From the NCBI RefSeq assembly GCF_001021385.1, contig NZ_CP011773.1:62001-126000 (forward strand): DNA of 64,000 nt, given 5' to 3'. Positions 60,620-64,000 of this stretch are shown piece after piece (the stretch's first letter is position 1; every line of letters begins with the position of its first letter). Below the pieces are notes generated by a model, which saw only the letters and a program-made list of their open reading frames with translations, had not been told where the DNA came from and did no database searches. Both the position numbers and the translations under genes were made by a program. This DNA is from Mycobacterium sp. EPa45 (GTDB taxonomy: Bacteria; Actinomycetota; Actinomycetes; Mycobacteriales; Mycobacteriaceae).

Positions 60620-60759
60620 ATCTATCAGGCGCCGTGGCCGCGGAGGCAGCCACCACCGGTGCGCGGCGGCCGTGAGGACGAGGATGTGTGTCTTGCCTTC
60701 AGTGGAGTGTGACGGACTCGGGATGATGAGCGAGGGCCGATACTGCAACGGAGCCGGCA

Positions 60760-61863
60760 GTGCTCGACCATTCTGACGGCACCCGGACGCCTCTGATCGA
60801 CGCCAGCGTCCACATCTTCACCCAGTCCAATGACGATCTGCGGCAAGGGTTTATGCAGGAGCCGTTTCGAAGCCGAGGCTTTCCCGATTACGAGATGGAT
60901 TGGTGGGGCGCCCCCGGCGGCGAATATGTGGCAGGCAGCCGCGGGCCTGGTGACTCCAGCTATCCCGGATCGAATCCCGAAATCGTTGCGGCCGAACTGT
61001 TCGACCGTCGCGGAGTCGACGTAGCCGTGTTGCATCCGATGACTCGCGGAGTGATGCCCGACCGGCATTTGGGTACGGCAATCGCGGCGGCCCACAACGA
61101 GATGATGGTCACCCGGTGGCTCGAGCATCCCGACTTCGGTGAGCGCTTCCGGGGGACCGTTCGGATCGACCCGGCCGACGTCGTGGGATCCTTGCGGCTA
61201 ATCGAGAGGTATAAAAGCCACCCGCGAGTCGTCCAGCTCGGGGTTCCGCTTCAGTCTTGCGCGCTGTACGGAAAGCCGCAATTCTGGCCGCTGTGGGAAG
61301 CCGCCGCCGACGCCGGTCTTCCTGTGGCCGCACACATAGAGGTCGGCTCGGGTATCGGCTTCTCCCCGACACCGTCGGGGACCGCGCGCACCTACGAGCA
61401 GTATTTCGGCTTCATGGCCTTGAACTACGTCTATCACCTCATGAACATGATCGCCGAGGGCGTATTCGAGCGCACTCCGACGCTGAAGTTTGTCTGGGCC
61501 GACGGTGCCGCGGACATGCTGACCCCGTTTAGCTGGCGGATGGACTGCTTCGGCCGACCACATCTCGAACAAACACCGTGGGCGCCGCGCATGCCAAGTG
61601 ATTACCTTCCCGCGCATGTGTTTTTCGTTCAGAATTTGCTCGACGGCCCGGGTGACACTGACTTCGCCGGCGAATGGTTCGACTTCACCGGCAAGTCCGA
61701 CATGACAATGTACGGATCAAGCTATCCGCACTGGCACGAGCATGCTCCACAAGTCCCAAGCGCATTCACTGCAGAACAGCGCGACAAGCTGCTGTGGCGC
61801 AACGCCGCAGAACTGTACGGAATCGATGTGGGCGTGGCGACATCGACCACTCAAGCACGCTAA
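60760..61863 (+). CDS. Amidohydro_2-family protein with altered metal site
   Basis: A 367-residue protein with the fold of the two other amidohydrolases here, about 35 percent or less alike by eye. The first motif reads DASVH (usual DxDxH) and the late motif YGSSYPHWHEH (usual GSDYPH), so Asp is replaced by Ser in both. The middle His (VAAHIEVGSG) remains. It may have lost or changed metal binding. GTG start at 60760, and the third amidohydrolase follows after 19 bases in the same operon, so the two could form a heteromer. Confidence 0.85.
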   Translation: MLDHSDGTRTPLIDASVHIFTQSNDDLRQGFMQEPFRSRGFPDYEMDWWGAPGGEYVAGSRGPGDSSYPGSNPEIVAAELFDRRGVDVAVLHPMTRGVMPDRHLGTAIAAAHNEMMVTRWLEHPDFGERFRGTVRIDPADVVGSLRLIERYKSHPRVVQLGVPLQSCALYGKPQFWPLWEAAADAGLPVAAHIEVGSGIGFSPTPSGTARTYEQYFGFMALNYVYHLMNMIAEGVFERTPTLKFVWADGAADMLTPFSWRMDCFGRPHLEQTPWAPRMPSDYLPAHVFFVQNLLDGPGDTDFAGEWFDFTGKSDMTMYGSSYPHWHEHAPQVPSAFTAEQRDKLLWRNAAELYGIDVGVATSTTQAR

Positions 61864-61882
61864 GTCCTAGCGAGGAGGCAAG

Positions 61883-63025
61883 ATGACAACCACAGAAAGT
61901 CCCCGGGTACCAGCTTCGGAGCGGATCGCGGTGCGCTGTGTCGACTCTGACGTTCACCCCACACCCCGGCGCGGGGTTTTAACCCAGTACATCCCCGAGC
62001 CCTGGCGCAGCAAATACTTCACCAGCCATGCCGTGGGAGAAACGATATTCTATGACGCGCCTGATTACGCACATTCCAAGGCGATGCGTGTCGACAGCTT
62101 CCCGCCAGATGGTGAATTCGCCTGCAGCGACCCTGATTTGGCGTTGAAACAGTTAATCATGGACGCCGGTTCCGACATTGCGATCCTGGAGCCAGGCACG
62201 CGAGCCACTCGACTCCCCGAGACCGACTCCGCCGTCGCGGCGGCCACCAACAGCTGGCAGGCTGAGCACTGGCTCGACAGCCGCAACAACTGGCATGAGC
62301 GGTGGCGCGGATCCATCTGCGTCGGAATCAAAGAGCCCGTTGTCGCGGCCGCCGAAATCGAGAAATGGGCCGGACACCCCTTTATGTCTCAAATCTTGAT
62401 CAAGTCCGAGCCGCGGCCCTCGTGGGGTGATCCAAAATATGACCCGGTGTGGAGCGCCGCGACCAAACACGACATCACGGTCACGTGCCACCTGGGGCGA
62501 TCACAGCATGAAGAGCTCCCCATGCCGCCAGTGGGCTTCCCAAGTTATAACCACGATTTCATGGTCAGCTATTCGCTGCTGGCAGCGAACCAAGTGATGA
62601 GCCTCATCTTCGACGGGATCTTCGACCGCTACCCGACGCTGCGGATCGTGTTCGTCGAGCACGCATTCAGCTGGATCTTGCCGCTGATGTGGCGAATGGA
62701 CGCCCTGTACGAAGCTCGGAAATCATGGGTCGATATCAAGCGCAAGCCGAGTGAGTACGTGAAGGACCACATCAAGTGGACCACGCAGCCGCTGGACTAC
62801 CCGGAAGACAAGACCGAATTACTCAGGGCCTTCGAATGGATGGAGTGCGAGAAGATACTGCTGTTCTCGTCGGACTACCCGCATTGGACGTTCGACGACC
62901 CCCGCTGGCTGGCCAAGCATCTGCCCGAGCACGCCCGCGAAGCGGTGATGTTCCGCAATGGGATCGAGACCTACAAGCTCCCCGAGACCGTCCCCGCCCT
63001 CGAAGGCCAAATGAGGGCCCTCTGA
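61883..63025 (+). CDS. Amidohydro_2-family metal-dependent hydrolase/decarboxylase
   Basis: A 380-residue TIM-barrel protein. Motifs are DSDVHPTP at the first strand, a central TCHLGRSQ, VEHAFSWILPLMWRMD and the final FSSDYPHW with its Asp intact. ATG at 61883 with GCGAGGAGG upstream. Co-oriented with the variant amidohydrolase upstream. The HWTFDDP tail is as in mycobacterial 2-hydroxy-acid or resorcylate decarboxylase-like proteins; substrate unknown. Confidence 0.87.
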   Translation: MTTTESPRVPASERIAVRCVDSDVHPTPRRGVLTQYIPEPWRSKYFTSHAVGETIFYDAPDYAHSKAMRVDSFPPDGEFACSDPDLALKQLIMDAGSDIAILEPGTRATRLPETDSAVAAATNSWQAEHWLDSRNNWHERWRGSICVGIKEPVVAAAEIEKWAGHPFMSQILIKSEPRPSWGDPKYDPVWSAATKHDITVTCHLGRSQHEELPMPPVGFPSYNHDFMVSYSLLAANQVMSLIFDGIFDRYPTLRIVFVEHAFSWILPLMWRMDALYEARKSWVDIKRKPSEYVKDHIKWTTQPLDYPEDKTELLRAFEWMECEKILLFSSDYPHWTFDDPRWLAKHLPEHAREAVMFRNGIETYKLPETVPALEGQMRAL

Positions 63026-63207
63026 CGACGTGACCGACCACACCCCAACGCCGTGCCCGGTAAGGGGCGCGAACGCGTCGCCCCGTGGGATCGCGAAATA
63101 TCTTTCTACCGGGCTTAATTCGTACCGGTCCGAGCACCGCCGAACTCACCTGGACAACCTTGTCTCACAGCTGGTCGGGTTAAGGGCGGTGTCGCTGTGG
63201 TGAGGTC

Positions 63208-64000
63208 ATGATCGCGGGCTCGGAACGGGTGAGCGAAGCCAAGCTCAAGCGCGGGGAAAAAGCGCTGTCGATCAACGGTGGTACCGTCGTCTACGAGCTT
63301 CTCGGCGCACAGGGTGAGGTCATCGTCCTCACACCGGGTGGCAGGTTCGGCAAGGATGTACCGGGGCTGCGCCCTCTGGCCCGCGAGCTGGTCAACGGCG
63401 GCTATCGCGTCCTGCTGTGGGATCGTCCCAATTGCGGTAAGTCCGACGTCCAGTTCTATGGCGATAGTGAGTCGCATATGCGGGCACAGACGCTGCACGG
63501 TCTTATCGAGGGCCTCGAACTCGAATCATGCATTCTCGCCGGCGGGTCCGGCGGCGCCCGAGATTCGATGCTGGCCGCCATCATGTACCCCGACATGGTG
63601 GACAAGCTCGTGTTATGGAACATCGTTGGGGGCCTGTATGGCTCCTTCCTCCTCGGTTCGCTGTATGTGCTTCCAAGTATCCGGGCTGTGCGCAAGGGAG
63701 GCATACCCGCCCTACTGCAGTTGCCGGAGTGGAAAGCATGTATCGACTCCAACCCAGCGAACGAGGGCAGGATCCTTGCGCTCGACGAAGAGGATTTCAC
63801 CAAGGTCGCGCTGCGCTGGCTGCGTGCGTTCGTGCCGACGCCGGGCCAAACGATCCCCGGAGTCGATGACGGCATGTTCGCCAACATCCGCGTCCCGACG
63901 CTGATCATCCGTGGTGGGCAAGATGATTGGGACCACCCGAAGCGCACTTCTTTGGAGATCGGGTGCTTGATCCGGGGCTCCACAGTGATAGACCCGCCGT
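63208..64000 (+). CDS. Alpha/beta hydrolase, C-terminus outside window
   Basis: Frame open from the ATG at 63208 to the window end, 264 codons. Oxyanion segment LTPGGRFGKDVPG, the RVLLWDRPNCGKSD strand, nucleophile Ser in AGGSGGARDS, and a late acid GGQDDWDHP. These are features of the meta-cleavage-product hydrolase and haloalkane-dehalogenase-like branch. The catalytic His is beyond the edge. It is 183 bases behind the third amidohydrolase, same strand, and could be part of the same catabolic operon. Confidence 0.8.
   Translation, partial: MIAGSERVSEAKLKRGEKALSINGGTVVYELLGAQGEVIVLTPGGRFGKDVPGLRPLARELVNGGYRVLLWDRPNCGKSDVQFYGDSESHMRAQTLHGLIEGLELESCILAGGSGGARDSMLAAIMYPDMVDKLVLWNIVGGLYGSFLLGSLYVLPSIRAVRKGGIPALLQLPEWKACIDSNPANEGRILALDEEDFTKVALRWLRAFVPTPGQTIPGVDDGMFANIRVPTLIIRGGQDDWDHPKRTSLEIGCLIRGSTVIDPP

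Overview
The window reads as a mycobacterial chromosome, most likely an environmental, fast-growing Mycobacterium/Mycolicibacterium. Supporting signs are the high GC content, frequent GTG starts, ATGA/TGATG gene overlaps, and family content: F420-type luciferase-like (LLM) oxidoreductases, many TetR regulators and P450s, an Mce protein, a WS/DGAT acyltransferase, a mycofactocin-type SDR, EF-G2, FadD/FadE and a KstR-type operator. I see no tRNA, rRNA or CRISPR. Species identity is inference.

Left part (1-16.9 kb): a VOC protein cut by the edge, a methyltransferase, a STAS protein, a rhomboid protease with an N-terminal zinc-finger-like module, a small secreted protein, a lutABC lactate-oxidation operon divergent from the potassium transporter kup, an FAD monooxygenase, and a block with two aminoglycoside-phosphotransferase-like kinases, a TetR regulator, an unnamed protein, an SDR and an alcohol dehydrogenase.

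Middle (16.3-47.7 kb): a TetR/LLM pair divergent from an operon P450-[3Fe-4S] ferredoxin-NIPSNAP-like protein-P450, then WS/DGAT. Next come an acyltransferase, a TetR-molybdopterin oxidoreductase unit, enoyl-CoA hydratases, a thioesterase, EF-G2, a membrane adenylate cyclase, an LLM/SDR/hydrolase/SDR run, and a FadD with a perfect KstR-type palindrome. Further right are a frameshifted MFS remnant, a 1028-residue surface protein (VCBS-like domains plus a propeller-like repeat), an orphan Mce protein, an SGNH hydrolase and a P450 that has lost its haem-binding C-terminus.

At about 47.6-49.0 kb there is a rearrangement scar: the truncated P450, a 5'-truncated copy of the secreted-protein gene and an IS3-type OrfA remnant. 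To its right (49.2-64 kb) codon use looks less GC-rich and the gene set is accessory and catabolic: TetR, two P450s, an LLM monooxygenase, two tiny coupled ORFs, a six-TM protein, cytochrome-oxidase subunit III- and IV-like proteins, three Amidohydro_2 proteins, a FadE-like protein, an SDR and an alpha/beta hydrolase running off the edge.

The strongest candidate for an undescribed system is this right-hand cluster. Four related palindromes (core AAC-N2-GTT, best form AGTAACC(A/G)GTTAGT) lie at the promoters of tetR-P450, the LLM-oxidase-like operon, the second P450 and the amidohydrolase-FadE pair. They suggest one regulon, most simply run by the local TetR. The substrate cannot be told from sequence; an aromatic or alicyclic acid handled partly as CoA thioesters is only a guess.
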